NCBI RefSeq assembly: GCF_030063245.1
Contig: NZ_JASISR010000019.1
Span: forward strand, 40,047 to 104,046
Length of the DNA stretch: 64,000 nt
Direction of reading: 5' to 3'
Origin: Paenarthrobacter sp. PH39-S1
GTDB lineage: Bacteria > Actinomycetota > Actinomycetes > Actinomycetales > Micrococcaceae
Part shown: positions 16,678 to 25,611 of the stretch, piece by piece
Numbering within the stretch: position 1 is the stretch's first letter
Layout: each line of letters opens with the position of its first letter
Notes under the pieces: generated by a model
What the model saw: the letters and a program-made list of their open reading frames with translations, nothing else
Databases searched by the model: none
Told to the model about the DNA's origin: nothing
Program-made: the position numbers and the translations under genes

Positions 16678-18309
16678 GTGTCCCAAGACGTCATCTCCCC
16701 CGCCCGTGTCAATGAGATCCGCGTCAATAAGATCACTGGCCAGGCGGCACGTCGGCGCACCTTCGCCGTAATTTCACACCCGGATGCGGGAAAGTCCACG
16801 CTCACCGAAGCCCTTGCCCTGCACGCCAAGGTTATCGGTACTGCCGGCGCCACCAACGGAAAATCGAACCGCAAGGACACAATTTCCGACTGGATGCAGA
16901 TGGAAAAGGACCGCGGCATCTCGATCAGTTCCGCCGCGCTCCAGTTCTCCTACCGGGACACCGTAATCAACCTGCTGGACACTCCCGGCCACGCGGATTT
17001 CTCCGAGGACACCTACCGCGTGCTGGCCGCCGTCGACTGCGCCGTCATGCTTGTGGACGCCGCCAAGGGCCTGGAAACGCAGACCATGAAGCTGTTCGAA
17101 GTGTGCCGGCAGCGCGGGCTGCCGATCATCACGGTGATCAACAAGTGGGACAGGCCGGGACTGGACACCTTGGCGCTGATGGACGAAATCACCGAACGAA
17201 CCGGTCTGCTGCCGATGCCCCTCACTTGGGCCGTCGGCATCGCCGGCGATTTCCGCGGCGTTTGGGATCTGAAGCGGGACCGCTTTGTCCGCTTCACCCG
17301 CAACAACAGCGGCGCCAATATCGCTTTGACAGAGTACTACACGCCGGCAGAGGCCGCCGTCAGCGAGGGGGACGTCTGGACCGACGCGGTGGACGAGGCC
17401 GGCCTGGTTTTGGATTCCAACCTGTCCTTCGACCCGGCGAGTTTCTATGCCGGCAAAGCCACACCGATCCTCTTCTCGTCGGCCGCGCTGAACTTCGGCG
17501 TCAAGGAACTGCTGGACACCCTGGTCGACTTCGCCCCGCCCGCGGCGCCCCGCCCCGACGTTGCGGGTGCCCTTCGGCCGGTGGCTGCGCCCTTCTCCGG
17601 CTTCGTCTTCAAGGTCCAGGCCGGGATGAACCAGGCGCACCGGGATCACGTTGCCTTCGTCCGCGTCTGCTCGGGGATCTTTGAGCGCGGCATGGTGGTC
17701 ACGCAGACCCGCACCGGCAAGTCCTTTGCGACCAAATATGCCCAGCAGGTCTTCGGCCGTGAGCGCGAGGTAATTGACGAAGCTTTCCCAGGCGACGTCG
17801 TCGGACTTGTCAACGCCTCGGCGCTGCGTGTCGGCGACAGCCTCTATCTGGAAGATCCCGTCGAGTTCCCCGCCATCCCGCTGTTCGCCCCGGAACACTT
17901 CCAGGTTGCGCGGTCCAAGGACCCCAGCCGCTACAAGCAGTTCCGCCGCGGCATTGACCAGCTCGAACACGAGGGCGTCATCCAGGTGCTCCGTTCCGAC
18001 CTGCGAGGAGACCAGGCACCCGTACTCGCAGCCGTCGGACCGATGCAGTTCGAGGTGGTGGAGGACCGCATGACGCACGACTTCAACGCGCCGATGCGCT
18101 TCGAGCGGCTGCCCTACACGCTCGCCCGGCTTACCACGGCAGAGGCCGTCGACACCCTGGGCCTGGTGCACGGCGCGGAGGTCCTGGTCCGCTCCGACGG
18201 CGAATATCTGGCGCTGTTCAACGACGTTTGGGCGCTTCGCCGGGTGGAGAAAAACAACCCGGACCTGACCCTGCTGGCCATCGGGACACAATCCCGCAGC
18301 GGGTCCTAA
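16678..18309 (+). CDS. prfC: Peptide chain release factor 3
   Basis: 543 residues; a GTPase that recycles RF1/RF2 from the ribosome after peptide release. Seen: P-loop SHPDAGKST (33-41), switch II LLDTPGHADF, NKWD (G4), and the RF3-specific MQMEKDRGISI segment, followed by domain II (PFSGFVFKVQAGMNQAHRDH) and domain III. The GTG at 16678 (MSQDVISPARV) has GAAAGAAG upstream; a TTG at 16606 would add about 24 low-complexity residues and is less likely. The length is close to the usual 530. Confidence 0.95.
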   Translation: MSQDVISPARVNEIRVNKITGQAARRRTFAVISHPDAGKSTLTEALALHAKVIGTAGATNGKSNRKDTISDWMQMEKDRGISISSAALQFSYRDTVINLLDTPGHADFSEDTYRVLAAVDCAVMLVDAAKGLETQTMKLFEVCRQRGLPIITVINKWDRPGLDTLALMDEITERTGLLPMPLTWAVGIAGDFRGVWDLKRDRFVRFTRNNSGANIALTEYYTPAEAAVSEGDVWTDAVDEAGLVLDSNLSFDPASFYAGKATPILFSSAALNFGVKELLDTLVDFAPPAAPRPDVAGALRPVAAPFSGFVFKVQAGMNQAHRDHVAFVRVCSGIFERGMVVTQTRTGKSFATKYAQQVFGREREVIDEAFPGDVVGLVNASALRVGDSLYLEDPVEFPAIPLFAPEHFQVARSKDPSRYKQFRRGIDQLEHEGVIQVLRSDLRGDQAPVLAAVGPMQFEVVEDRMTHDFNAPMRFERLPYTLARLTTAEAVDTLGLVHGAEVLVRSDGEYLALFNDVWALRRVEKNNPDLTLLAIGTQSRSGS

Positions 18310-18390
18310 GGACCGGACGGCAGGCCTCCCAAATCCTGCGTCGCCCCGGCGGGGCACCCGGGGCATCGTCCCGGCGGCGTCATCGGGCCG

Positions 18391-18579
18391 CTAGTTTTCC
18401 TTCATCACCCGCTGCAGATCCTGCGCCGCGGTGGTCCGCAGCTCCTCCAGCTGGGTAAGCCGCTTGTGGTCAATGTCCCCTTTGGTGTAGTCGCGCTGCG
18501 CCTGCGTCAGCTGCCGATTGGCCTCGTCCAGATTATCCTGGGCCCTCTTGACGGGATCTACATGCTGAAAATTGCTCAT
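18391..18579 (-). CDS. Small helical hypothetical protein (62 aa)
   Basis: No family recognised. The product is charged and almost entirely helix-forming, with a heptad-like pattern (VKRAQDNLDEANRQLTQAQR ... HKRLTQLEEL), suggesting a short coiled coil. No signal peptide or membrane segment is seen. It starts at the ATG at 18579, reading MSNFQHVDPV; an upstream in-frame TTG/CTG extension is possible. It converges on prfC. Confidence 0.55.
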   Translation of the reverse strand: MSNFQHVDPVKRAQDNLDEANRQLTQAQRDYTKGDIDHKRLTQLEELRTTAAQDLQRVMKEN

Positions 18580-18659
18580 ACCCGCATCATTGCATCGTTT
18601 CCCTAACACCGCCAGAACGCCGCGCGGCTGCCAGCTGTGCCATCCGCGGCGTTCCGGGT

Positions 18660-19658
18660 TCAGGGACCATACCCGGACTCCAGCGTCTGCTGCCGGGGGC
18701 AGGCTGAGAGCACGCGTTTCATGGCATCCTTCTCCGCCTGCGTCAGCCAGAGCCGGTACGCGGCCTTCACAGAGATCTGCCGCGCCACATACCGGCAGCG
18801 GAACGCCCTGTTGGGCGGCAGCCAGGTGGCGGCGTCGCCGTCGCTCTTCTGGACGTTGGTGGGGCCATCCACGGCCAGCAGATTCAGCGGATCATTGGCC
18901 AGACTTTGGCGCTGCTCGACGGTAAGCTGCTGGGCCCCGGTCTGCCAAGCATTACCCAGCGCCACCACGTGGTCGATCTGAATGGCCTTACTGCTCTGCG
19001 CGCCCCGGCTGAAATCCAGCTCCTCGCCGGTATAGGGATCCGCCAGCTTGCCCGAAACCCACAGGCAACCCGAACCGGTGACCAGCTGCCCCTGCATCAG
19101 ATCCCGGGCCAGAATGTCATTGCGCGTGTCGCAGCCGTTCCGGTCGACATCGAGCCACGCCTCGCCGAAGGCGAGCCGGTCGTAGGTGTTCCTCGGCGCC
19201 CGGCCCTTGACCTCCAGGATCTCGAGCACGCTCAGCGCCGCCGCCGAATGTACCCGCACAATCGGGCTACCGAGCCCTTTCCAACCAGACTCGACCACCA
19301 GCGGTCCCTGCTCCGCGAGCGTCGTAGAGACAGGATTGAGCGGCCCCCAGGTATAGAGCCACGCCAGCAGCGCCACGGCCAGAGCGAACGCGGGAACGGC
19401 GACGGCCAGCACCCGCGGCCGCCGTCCCGGCCGGACGGTACGGCGGGAATCCTGAGCGGACCCGGCGGGGCTGGCACTTCGGTGCCCAGAGGGGTTTGCA
19501 CCCCGGTGCCCGGAGGAGCCGACGCGTTCGACGAGACCCGCACTGAGGAACCGGTGAGAACGGCCGGACCCGCGGGCGCGCCCGACTGATCGGGGAGACG
19601 TGGTTCCTGGTGACATCGCCGCTGCCTGAGTACTGGTGGAATGCTGACTGACTGCCAC
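18660..19658 (-). CDS. HNH endonuclease family protein (DUF1524), exported
   Basis: About 332 residues. An arginine/serine-rich, probably disordered start is followed by one membrane or signal-anchor helix (VLAVAVPAFALAVALLAWLY, about residues 83-102), then an extracellular nuclease-like domain. Seen: NGCDTRNDILARDL, AIQIDHVVALGNAWQTGA and NDPLNLLAVDGPTNVQKSDG, the DHVVAL...N...N pattern of DUF1524/GmrSD-C HNH proteins. Cysteines at NGC, SGC, FRC and SAC probably form disulfides. The start is uncertain: GTG 19658 and ATG 19616 both lack a clear ribosome site. The likely role is a secreted, nutritional or competitive nuclease. Confidence 0.8.
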   Translation of the reverse strand: MAVSQHSTSTQAAAMSPGTTSPRSVGRARGSGRSHRFLSAGLVERVGSSGHRGANPSGHRSASPAGSAQDSRRTVRPGRRPRVLAVAVPAFALAVALLAWLYTWGPLNPVSTTLAEQGPLVVESGWKGLGSPIVRVHSAAALSVLEILEVKGRAPRNTYDRLAFGEAWLDVDRNGCDTRNDILARDLMQGQLVTGSGCLWVSGKLADPYTGEELDFSRGAQSSKAIQIDHVVALGNAWQTGAQQLTVEQRQSLANDPLNLLAVDGPTNVQKSDGDAATWLPPNRAFRCRYVARQISVKAAYRLWLTQAEKDAMKRVLSACPRQQTLESGYGP

Positions 19659-19837
19659 TCAGTGTAGGCAGGAGCCACGACACCGTGCCGACGATATCCA
19701 CACCTTAAACCCGGGGTGCTCCAAATGGGGCAGGAATGCCGATTTGACCCCATTAAGCGCACCTCAGAGAGTCGGTGCGGGATAATAGATGCCGGCATTA
19801 TGCGGAACTGGGGCTGTCGCGCGCCTGGACCTTTGGG

Positions 19838-20233
19838 CTGGATGGGTTGGCCGATACGCCGGGTTCTGTCATCCCGCTCCGTTACCAGCGCGGGAGTGGC
19901 GGCCATCCATCTACGAACGCCGTTGCCGACGCCCTCCAGCGGCCTACCCAGACACTCGGGCGAGCAGCCCTCAAACATGCCCTGTCTGGCCTTGCTCCCG
20001 GTGGGGTTTACCTAGCTTCCCTGGTCACCCAAGGAACTGGTGGTCTCTTACACCACCGTTTCACCCTTACCTGCCTGCACACGTGTTTCCACGCAGCGGG
20101 CGGGCGGTCTGTTTTCTGTGGCACTTTCCTGCGGGTTACCCCGAGTGGGCGTTACCCACCACCATGCTCTGTGGAGCCCGGACGTTCCTCGAGCCACTTT
20201 CGTGACGCGCGGCCGCCTGGCCAACCCATCCAG
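19838..20233 (-). ncRNA. rnpB: RNase P RNA (class A)
   Basis: Read on the minus strand, the transcript begins with CTGGATGGGTTGGCC and ends with GGCCAACCCATCCAG, a perfect 15-bp P1 helix. Inside are the hallmark segments GAGGAACGTCCGGGCTCCA, CACAGAAAACAGACCGCC, AGGGTGAAACGGTGGTGTAA, and ACAGAACCCGGCGTAT near the 3' end. The length of about 396 nt suits an actinobacterial type-A RNA. Apparent coding frames across it are spurious. It lies between the HNH gene and gapB, both on the same strand. Confidence 0.95.
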
Positions 20234-20239
20234 CTCTAC

Positions 20240-20245
20240 AGTCTA
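20240..20245 (-). promoter_or_regulatory. -10 box of rnpB
   Basis: TAGACT on the minus strand lies 6 nt before the first base of the P1 helix, the expected distance to the transcription start. Confidence 0.5.
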
Positions 20246-20352
20246 CTGCCCCACCGGCGGTGCCCGACGACGTGGATGCACGGCGACGACTGTGTCCGAC
20301 GACGGCGGGCCGGCCGGCCGTCGTCGGGTCCGGTCTGTGGTCGCAACTGTAC

Positions 20353-21831
20353 CTAGCGGACGGAGCAGGCCAAGGGACGCACCCGGTCCACGGCCGGGAA
20401 GGCCGGCGGATTCGCCCCGGCCATTTCCTCCATCACACGGACCACCTGGCAGCTGTAGCCGAATTCATTGTCGTACCAGACGTACAGCACCAAATGCTTA
20501 TCCGTGCTGATCGTGGCCAGCCCATCCACAATCCCGGCGCGGCGCGAGCCGATAAAATCGGTGGACACGACCTCGGGGGAATCGATGAAGTCGATCTGCT
20601 TGTGCAAGTCCGAATGCAAGGACATATTGCGCAGGTAGGTGTTGATCTCTTCCTTGGTGGTGCCGCGCTCCAGCGTGAGGTTCAGGATCGCCATCGAGAC
20701 ATCGGGCGTGGGGACGCGGATCGAGTTGCCGGTCAGTTTCCCTGCCAGCTCCGGCAGCGCCTTGGCCACGGCTTTCGCCGCGCCGGTCTCGGTCAGCACC
20801 ATGTTCAACGCGGCGGAACGGCCGCGGCGGTCACCTTTATGAAAGTTATCTGTAAGGTTCTGGTCGTTGGTGAACGAATGCACCGTCTCCACATGTCCGT
20901 GAATAATGCCGAACTTGTCGTTGACCGCTTTGAGCACGGGTGTGATGGCGTTGGTGGTGCAGGATGCGGCCGTGATGATTTTGTCCGTAACGCTGATGGC
21001 GTCGTGGTTGATGCCGTGCACGATGTTCTTCAGCTCGCCCTTGCCCGGGGCCGTGAGCAGCACGCGGGCAACGCCGCGGCTGAGCAGGTGCTGGGACAGG
21101 CCGTCGGCATCGCGCCAGCGGCCGGTATTGTCCACCACCAGGGCGTCATGAATGCCGAAGGCGGTGTAGTCGATGGTGGCGGGATTGTCCGAGTAGATGA
21201 CCTGGATCAGCGTGCCGTTGGCCAGGATGGTGTTCTGCTCCTCATCCACCGTAATAGTGCCCACAAACGGGCCGTGCACGGAGTCGCGTCGCAGCAGGCT
21301 GGCCCGCTTGACCAGGTCCTGGTCCGAGCCGCGGCGAACCACAATGGCGCGCAGCCGCAGCCCGTCGCCGCCGCCGGCATGCTCGATCAGGATCCGTGCC
21401 AGCAGCCTGCCGATCCGTCCAAAGCCATAGAGCACGACGTCGGTGCTGTTGCGCTCGTCGGTGCCCTGGCGGTCGACGACGTCGGCCAGTTCGGCGCGCA
21501 GGAATTCGTCCCGCGTCCTGCCTGCACCTTCCTGCGCATAGAGGAGGTTCAGCTTGGCAAGATTGATCGAAGCCGGGCCCAGTTTCAGGGCGCTCAGCGC
21601 CTGGAGCAGCGGCAGCGTCTCCTCGGGGCGGAGTTCGACGTTGTCGACGTGGCGGGCGAAGCGGTGCGCCTTCAACACGCTGATGGCGGACTGGTTGATC
21701 AAGCTGCGGCCGTGGACAGAAATGACCACGTTGTTTTCCCGGTACAGCCGGCCGATCAGGCCAATCATTTCTTCGGCCAAGGCCTCGCGCCTGATCCAGA
21801 TGTCCAGAGCTACATCAGAGGTCGGTTTCAC
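20353..21831 (-). CDS. gapB: Glyceraldehyde-3-phosphate dehydrogenase, long (gapB-type) form
   Basis: 492 residues, about 150 longer than glycolytic GAPDH. The extra N-terminal helical domain (residues 1-130) is followed by VLYGFGRIGRLLARIL (135-149, NAD(P) loop) and AASCTTNAITPVLK with catalytic C291. ETVHSFTNDQNLTDN, RAAGIVDG-like RRAGIVDG and WYDNEFGYSCQ are conserved. In Corynebacterium glutamicum the comparable GapB favours NADP and the gluconeogenic direction; the same role here is inference. The GTG at 21831 has AAAGGGA at 5 nt; the upstream extension to 21918 is not supported. Confidence 0.92.
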   Translation of the reverse strand: MKPTSDVALDIWIRREALAEEMIGLIGRLYRENNVVISVHGRSLINQSAISVLKAHRFARHVDNVELRPEETLPLLQALSALKLGPASINLAKLNLLYAQEGAGRTRDEFLRAELADVVDRQGTDERNSTDVVLYGFGRIGRLLARILIEHAGGGDGLRLRAIVVRRGSDQDLVKRASLLRRDSVHGPFVGTITVDEEQNTILANGTLIQVIYSDNPATIDYTAFGIHDALVVDNTGRWRDADGLSQHLLSRGVARVLLTAPGKGELKNIVHGINHDAISVTDKIITAASCTTNAITPVLKAVNDKFGIIHGHVETVHSFTNDQNLTDNFHKGDRRGRSAALNMVLTETGAAKAVAKALPELAGKLTGNSIRVPTPDVSMAILNLTLERGTTKEEINTYLRNMSLHSDLHKQIDFIDSPEVVSTDFIGSRRAGIVDGLATISTDKHLVLYVWYDNEFGYSCQVVRVMEEMAGANPPAFPAVDRVRPLACSVR

Positions 21832-22125
21832 AGATTTCCCTTTCCTGTCCCAACCGGAAACGCCTTCGGTGCCGGCCGCTTGCCGGATCCCCTCGGTGCG
21901 GACACGGCGCCCGGTCACGCGGCGCGGATTGCCGAACGTTCCGGGAAATTCATCCTGCGGTCAAACGCGGGATGAGGTGAGCGGTGAGTTTTCGGGCCGC
22001 CCTGCCCGCTATTCATTCTAGATGAGGTGGCGCCTGCATGGCTCATCGGATGGCCGAACGTGCTAAGGATCACGTCCAGGGAACGACCCGCACGTTCCGC
22101 GCGGCGACCGCGGTGCCGCACCGGT

Positions 22126-22131
22126 TAGGCT
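22126..22131 (+). promoter_or_regulatory. -10 box of a likely leaderless yaaA transcript
   Basis: TAGGCT, then 6 nt, then the GTG start. No Shine-Dalgarno is present. Confidence 0.4.
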
Positions 22132-22137
22132 CATCGG

Positions 22138-22914
22138 GTGCGTATTCTGCTGCCGCCTTCCGAAGGCAAAACTCCGGTCCTCTCCGGCTTCCCCCTCCGT
22201 CTCGATGAGCTTCACTTCCCGGTGTTGAACGCCGCTCGGGCGCAGGTGATGGAGGCGCTGGCCCATGTTTCCGGCAAAGACGATGCGCTGACCCATTTGG
22301 GTGTCGGGGCATCGCTTGCTGTCGAGGTGGCCCGGAACATCCGGCTGGGGACCGAACCGGCGGCGGAAGCGCACCGGGTCTATTCCGGCGTGCTCTACGA
22401 TGCGCTGGGCTACCGCACCCTCTCCGCCGCCCAGCGGCGCAAGGCGGACGAGGCAGTCGTCGTGATGTCCGGGCTGTGGGGTGTGATCGGCTTCGCGGAC
22501 CGGATTCCGGCCTACCGCCTCTCGATGGCAGTCGGCCTGCCGGAACTGGGCAAGCTGGCGGCCTACTGGAAGCCGCGGCTGGCGCCGGCACTGGAGGAAT
22601 TCGCTGCCGGGCATCTGCTGGTCGACTGCCGTTCCAGCACCTACGCCGCCGCCTGGGCTCCGCCGGCAGCCCAGACCGTGGCCGTGAATGTCTTTCGGGA
22701 GATCGACGGCAAACGGACCGTCGTTTCACATTTCGCCAAGCACACCCGCGGGGAGTTGGCACGCGAGCTGCTCACCCGACCGGGCAAGGCCCCACAGACG
22801 CCCGCACAGCTGCTCAAATTTGCCGGCACTCCCGCGTTTCACGGGCGCTGGGAGGCCGAACTCATCCCGGGGACGACACGGAAGGCACACTCGCTGAATC
22901 TCATCCTGCGCTAA
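22138..22914 (+). CDS. yaaA: Peroxide stress protein YaaA (UPF0246/DUF328)
   Basis: 258 residues. The family lowers free intracellular iron during hydrogen peroxide stress in E. coli, and its fold binds DNA in vitro. Seen: MRILLPPSEGKT at the N-terminus, VYSGVLYDALGY, VMSGLWGVIGFADRIPAYRLSM, LVDCRSSTYAAAW, and KHTRGELAREL near the end, all typical. The GTG at 22138 sits 6 nt after a TANNNT box and has no ribosome site, so the mRNA is probably leaderless. Confidence 0.9.
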   Translation: MRILLPPSEGKTPVLSGFPLRLDELHFPVLNAARAQVMEALAHVSGKDDALTHLGVGASLAVEVARNIRLGTEPAAEAHRVYSGVLYDALGYRTLSAAQRRKADEAVVVMSGLWGVIGFADRIPAYRLSMAVGLPELGKLAAYWKPRLAPALEEFAAGHLLVDCRSSTYAAAWAPPAAQTVAVNVFREIDGKRTVVSHFAKHTRGELARELLTRPGKAPQTPAQLLKFAGTPAFHGRWEAELIPGTTRKAHSLNLILR

Positions 22915-23131
22915 CAGCTTCTCCTCTGCCCGGATCGCCCGCCGCGCGGCCGGTGGCTGGTGGCTGGTCGCTGGCAGACCATCCTGCGCACCGTTGGGTG
23001 TCGGCGCGGCGCACGATCGACTCCTGCGCACTGTAGCGGGCCAACTCCGCGCAGCTTTAGCCGCACGGCCGACCCGGCAGCGTTTATGGCGGGTCGACCA
23101 GGGCGACAAGCTCAACCAGCGGGTTAGCCGG

Positions 23132-23869
23132 TCAGCTCCACTCCGCCGAGCGGACCAGGATGCAACCGGCGTCCGGGCACATGACGAGGTCGTCGTCGGC
23201 TGCCTTGCGGATGTCCGCGAGGTCTCCCGGACTAAGTTGCATCCCGGAGCCCTCCGAAGTTCCGTGGAAAAGCCTCGCCGCGCCGATTCCGCGTTTGGTC
23301 AAAGCCCGTTCGTAGATGGCCAACAACGCGGCATCGAAGGACGCCGCGAGTGCGGTCCGGTCCCGGACCACGGCCGAACGCTCTGCGGAAACCTCGGCCA
23401 ACTGCGCATCCACGTCATTGCGGATGGTACCGAGCGAGCCGTCAATGTCATCCACCACGCCCTGCTGCTTGGCCGCCCGGGCCGCGGAGCCCTCGAGCCG
23501 TTCCATCAGCTCCAGCTCAATGTCCTCAAGAGTGGAGCGCCGCCGGGCGAGCGATTCGAGCTCCTTCTGCCAAGCGACCAGATCCTTGGAGAGGCCGCTG
23601 CCGCTGTTGAGCCGGGCCTCGTCACGGGTTATCCGGGTGGCGACCTGCTCCACATCTGTCTCGGCACGGGTCAGTTCACGCTGGGTGTCGGCCGCCTCGG
23701 TGGTCCGGACGACCAGGTCGCTTTGTGCCACGGCCAGGCCGGCGTACAGATCGGTCAGACGCGGGTCTTCCCGCAGTATTTTGGCGCGGTTGTCCAGCTG
23801 CTTGATCTTCGCGTCCAGTGCCTGCAATTCCAGCAAACGTAACTGCTCCGCGGGTTCTGCCTTCGCCAT
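23132..23869 (-). CDS. Coiled-coil protein with degenerate C4-type zinc ribbon (DUF164-like)
   Basis: 245 residues. Residues 1-180 form a long antiparallel coiled coil (many L/A/E/R heptads). The C-terminal ribbon is incomplete: the second knuckle VMCPDAGC is present, but the first CxxC is replaced by HGTSEGSGMQLSP, so normal four-Cys zinc binding is not possible. The family is genetically linked to Nif3 proteins, as here, where it follows the Nif3 gene by 59 bp on the same strand and is probably co-transcribed. Its function is unknown. Confidence 0.85.
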   Translation of the reverse strand: MAKAEPAEQLRLLELQALDAKIKQLDNRAKILREDPRLTDLYAGLAVAQSDLVVRTTEAADTQRELTRAETDVEQVATRITRDEARLNSGSGLSKDLVAWQKELESLARRRSTLEDIELELMERLEGSAARAAKQQGVVDDIDGSLGTIRNDVDAQLAEVSAERSAVVRDRTALAASFDAALLAIYERALTKRGIGAARLFHGTSEGSGMQLSPGDLADIRKAADDDLVMCPDAGCILVRSAEWS

Positions 23870-23928
23870 CGAAATCCTCTCGGTGTGCCGGCGCCCAGCA
23901 AAACGCGGCCGCCCTTCTACGTCCTAGG

Positions 23929-24885
23929 TTACGTCCAACCCGCGCCGCCACCGCCCAGTCCCGGTGTCAGGATGAAATCCCACGGATCGGTGTTGGTCTG
24001 GCTGACGACAAGTTCGACGTCGAATTCCTGGTCCCTGAGCACGTTGCCGAGCGCTCGTGCCGCCGCCGGGAGCCAGAGCCACTCGCTGGCAAAATGCGAC
24101 AGGTCGATCAGGTAGGGACGGCCGTTGACGGCAGACTCCCGGGCCTCCGAGGCGGGATGGTGGCGCAGATCCGCCGTGACGTAAACGTCGGCCCCACTGG
24201 CCCGGACCTCGTCGAAGAGGCTGTCACCGGCGCCCCCACAGACGGCAACCCGGCGCACCAGCCCCTGCCGGTCCCCCGCTACGCGCACTCCTCCGGCGAC
24301 GGAGGGCAGCACCCGGAAAACGTGTTCGGCAAAATCACCCAGGCTCATGATCCCCGGCAGCTCCCCCACCCGGCCGATGCCTTCCTCCGGCAATCCGAGC
24401 GTCGCCGGGGTGAGCGGCGATACCGCCGTCAACCCCAGAGCATCGGCCAACACATCCGAGACTCCGCCGACGGCGCTGTCCCCGTTGGTGTGGACGGTCA
24501 GCAGGGCGCAGCCCCCTTCTATCAGCCGGTGCACTGCCCGGCCTTTGCCGCTGGTGGCGGCGACCGATTTAGCCCCTTTAAGCAGCAGCGGATGGTGGGT
24601 GATGAGCAGCTGCGCTCCCCAGTCAAGGGCCTCGTCGATGACTTCCAGGTTGGGGTCAACCGCGAACATGATCCGCTCCACGGTGGCATCGGGGCGCCCG
24701 ACCACCAGACCAACGGCGTCCCAATCCTCCGCCAGAGATTCCGGCCAGAGCTCCTCCACCGCGAGCAGAACGTCGGCCAATCCCGGCCGGGACGCCGGTG
24801 GAGCCCCGGTTTCCGCGCGCGCCTCGCCCGCGCTCCCACTGAACTGCGTGCCGCCGTCGTCGTCCGCTTTATCCACCGGTTCCAT
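23929..24885 (-). CDS. Nif3-like dinuclear metal-centre protein
   Basis: About 318 residues. Seen: LAEDWDAVGLVVGRPD near the N-terminus, LLITHHPLLLKGAKSV (metal-binding His pair), LLTVHTNGDSAVGGVSDVLA, and VCGGAGDSLFD with YVTADLRHH and DLSHFASEW (further metal His/Glu). This is the full Nif3/YbgI pattern of a hexameric di-metal protein, with proposed GTP cyclohydrolase-like or metal-chaperone roles. Start choices are ATG 24885, 24894 and 24927; 24885 has GGAAG upstream. It is divergent from msrA, about 120 bp away. Confidence 0.88.
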   Translation of the reverse strand: MEPVDKADDDGGTQFSGSAGEARAETGAPPASRPGLADVLLAVEELWPESLAEDWDAVGLVVGRPDATVERIMFAVDPNLEVIDEALDWGAQLLITHHPLLLKGAKSVAATSGKGRAVHRLIEGGCALLTVHTNGDSAVGGVSDVLADALGLTAVSPLTPATLGLPEEGIGRVGELPGIMSLGDFAEHVFRVLPSVAGGVRVAGDRQGLVRRVAVCGGAGDSLFDEVRASGADVYVTADLRHHPASEARESAVNGRPYLIDLSHFASEWLWLPAAARALGNVLRDQEFDVELVVSQTNTDPWDFILTPGLGGGGAGWT

Positions 24886-25006
24886 GCGTCCCATTCTTCC
24901 GTAGGTCCGGCTCCCATTGTCCAACATAAGACGCGGACCGCGCGGGCGCCGCGGCAATTTCCGTGCCGCGGGAATCTTCTGGGCCGCCCGGACATTGATA
25001 CAGGAT

Positions 25007-25531
25007 ATGAAGACATTTGTGCTCGGCGGAGGTTGTTTCTGGTGTTTGGATGCCTTGTATCAGCAGACCCTGGGGGTGACGGACGTGGTCTCCGGCTATA
25101 CCGGCGGCCATGTGCGCCGTCCCGGCTACTATGACGTCTGCAACGGGATGACCGGCCATGCCGAAGTGGTGGCCGTTTCCTTTGACGAGAACATCGTTCC
25201 CGAGGAAGTGATCCTGGACATGTTCTTTGTCTCCCACGATCCCACCACGCTGAACCGGCAAGGGTACGACGTGGGCACGCAGTACCGTTCATCGATGTTC
25301 TACGCCGACGCCGTGCAGGAGGAAGCCTTCAGCGCCGCCATTGAGCGGAACCAGACCCATTGGGATAAGCCCATCGTCACCGAGGTGACGCGTCTGCCGG
25401 AGTTCTATGTGGCCGAGGAGGAACATCAGAACTTTTACGCGAAACGCCCGGAGCAGGGCTATTGCCAGGTGATTATCAATCCGAAGCTGGCCAAGGCCCG
25501 GAAATATTACTCTTCGTGGCTTGCGGCTTAG
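25007..25531 (+). CDS. msrA: Peptide-methionine (S)-S-oxide reductase
   Basis: 174 residues. The enzyme reduces methionine-S-sulfoxide in proteins. The catalytic motif FVLGGGCFWCLDALY (C10, C13) is intact, followed by SGYTGGH, GHAEVVAVSFD, THDPT-like SHDPTTLNRQGYDVGTQYRS and HQNFYAKRPEQGYC, which supplies the C-terminal resolving cysteine. The ATG at 25007 was chosen because the family starts two residues before KTFVLGG; the upstream in-frame region is arginine-rich noise. Confidence 0.94.
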   Translation: MKTFVLGGGCFWCLDALYQQTLGVTDVVSGYTGGHVRRPGYYDVCNGMTGHAEVVAVSFDENIVPEEVILDMFFVSHDPTTLNRQGYDVGTQYRSSMFYADAVQEEAFSAAIERNQTHWDKPIVTEVTRLPEFYVAEEEHQNFYAKRPEQGYCQVIINPKLAKARKYYSSWLAA

Positions 25532-25611
25532 CCCGATCATCACCGCGCTGAATAAACTGGCGTTATATATGCTTACGGCAATTTTCCCTGCAGAGAAGAA
25601 GGTATAAATCA

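Noticed and set aside
19716..20510. Several overlapping frames between the HNH gene and gapB
   Set aside because: The region is the RNase P RNA with a full P1 helix and all conserved segments.
20260..21975. A long plus-strand frame opposite gapB
   Set aside because: Shadow of gapB; no start signal or motif.
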